A stretch of 64,000 nt of DNA from an uncultured Verrucomicrobiota bacterium (lineage in GTDB: Bacteria > Verrucomicrobiota > Verrucomicrobiia > Opitutales > Opitutaceae). The stretch is from NCBI GenBank assembly GCA_903876795.1, contig CAIRBK010000024.1, positions 62,001-126,000 of the forward strand, written 5' to 3'. Under the pieces are notes generated by a model. The model was given only the letters and a program-made list of their open reading frames with translations, was not told the origin of the DNA and did not search any database. Each line of letters starts with the position of its first letter. Positions within the stretch are counted from its first letter, which is position 1. The translations under genes were made by a program, and so were the position numbers. Of this stretch, positions 63,557 through 64,000 are shown piece after piece.

Positions 63557-64000
63557 CTAGTCCACCAACCGGTAGCCGATGCCGGACTCGGTTTTGAAGT
63601 AACGCGGCTGGTTTGGGTCGGGCTCCAGTTTCTGGCGCAGGTGCGTCATGTAAACGCGCAGGTAGTGCGTCTGCTCCTCGGCGTTCGGCCCCCAGAGGTC
63701 GCGGAGAATCTGACGGTGCGTGAGGACTTTCCCGCGATGGGCGACCAGCAGGCGGAGGAAGGCGTATTCCTTGGCGGAGAGCTTCACGTCGGCGCCATCC
63801 TTGGTCACGGTGCGGCGGGTGAGGTCTATCTCCACGGGGCCGAATTTCACGATGCTCACCTCGTCGGCCGGATGCGCGCGGCGGATGAGCACGCGCAGGC
63901 GGGCGAGGAGTTCGCCGCTGCCGAACGGTTTGGTGAGGTAATCGTCGGCTCCAGCGTCGAGCGCGGCGATTTTCTGGGCCTCCTCGCCGAGCACGGAAAG
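63557..64000 (-). CDS. OmpR-family response regulator, KdpE-like (truncated by the window edge)
   Basis: The frame is open through base 64000, so only the end of the receiver domain and the complete DNA-binding domain are present (about 148 residues). ALDAGADDYLTKPFGSGELL has the conserved receiver lysine, and the winged helix includes LTHRQILRDLWGPNAEEQTH and RVYMTHLRQKLEPDPNQP. The end PRYFKTESGIGYRLVD is the usual OmpR/KdpE finish. It probably regulates potassium-uptake genes outside the window; this cannot be verified here. Confidence 0.9.
   Translation of the reverse strand, partial: LSVLGEEAQKIAALDAGADDYLTKPFGSGELLARLRVLIRRAHPADEVSIVKFGPVEIDLTRRTVTKDGADVKLSAKEYAFLRLLVAHRGKVLTHRQILRDLWGPNAEEQTHYLRVYMTHLRQKLEPDPNQPRYFKTESGIGYRLVD

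Overview
This window looks like chromosomal core sequence from a GC-rich Gram-negative bacterium, most plausibly a member of the Verrucomicrobiota (Opitutales-like). I base that on a complete dcw run, a MurC-MurB fusion, lipoproteins and outer-membrane-facing proteins, and the overall gene content. The assignment is inference; no 16S gene is present. Almost every base is accounted for by ordinary genes and there is no intact mobile element, prophage or CRISPR array.

Layout. 1-13687 (+) is the distal part of the dcw cluster: murF (5' truncated by the window), mraY, murD, a LysM lipoprotein, ftsW, murG, a murC-murB fusion, ddl, ftsQ, ftsA, ftsZ. Many junctions are translationally coupled (ATGA/TGATG). 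13789-17615 (+) holds obg, a free-standing MshEN/GspE-N-like protein, a GspE/PilB ATPase and a TPR lipoprotein. 17682-18764 (-) is mnmA. 18878-24783 (+) is a GH13 glucan hydrolase followed by gap, pgk and tpiA. 24938-29032 (+) holds pyrH, a response-regulator/histidine-kinase hybrid, frr and proB. 29046-31753 (-) is coaX, birA, nadC, three cofactor genes. 31921-34212 (+) is a membrane hybrid histidine kinase. 34407-34801 (-) carries tRNA-Lys, tRNA-Thr and tRNA-Gln. 35014-39542 (+) is rpmI, rplT, pheS, pheT. 39603-46704 (-) holds ettA, a PhoD-like phosphatase, a remnant of an IS3-family element, ruvB, murA and a large disordered arginine/glycine-rich protein.

46939-51468 (+) contains a dimeric dUTPase-like protein, a Bcp-like peroxiredoxin, a DUF748/AsmA-like giant and a YkgJ-type cysteine cluster protein. 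51406-54464 (-) is an O-antigen ligase-like membrane protein followed upstream by a GspB-like and a GspA/ExeA-like pair. 54641-57391 (+) is ftsB, then a ydbH-ynbE-ydbL set (the small ynbE is only 58 codons) and a gamma-type carbonic anhydrase. folA is on the minus strand. 58000-62107 (+) is a tight three-gene unit: ABCG-type half transporter, small lipoprotein, 683-residue secreted repeat protein. A stand-alone PAS protein, a cyclophilin (-) and a truncated KdpE-like regulator (-) close the window.

How it fits together: the window is dominated by envelope building (peptidoglycan precursors, division, O-antigen, inter-membrane lipid bridges, type II secretion/type IV pilus motors) plus central glycolysis and translation. 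The best leads for new biology are the YdbH-YnbE-YdbL bridge with an unusually short YdbH, the undescribed ABCG/lipoprotein/repeat-protein operon, the split MshEN-GspE pair, the RG-rich protein, and a set of periodic imperfect palindromes placed just upstream of pgk, tpiA, pheT and between murA and ruvB.
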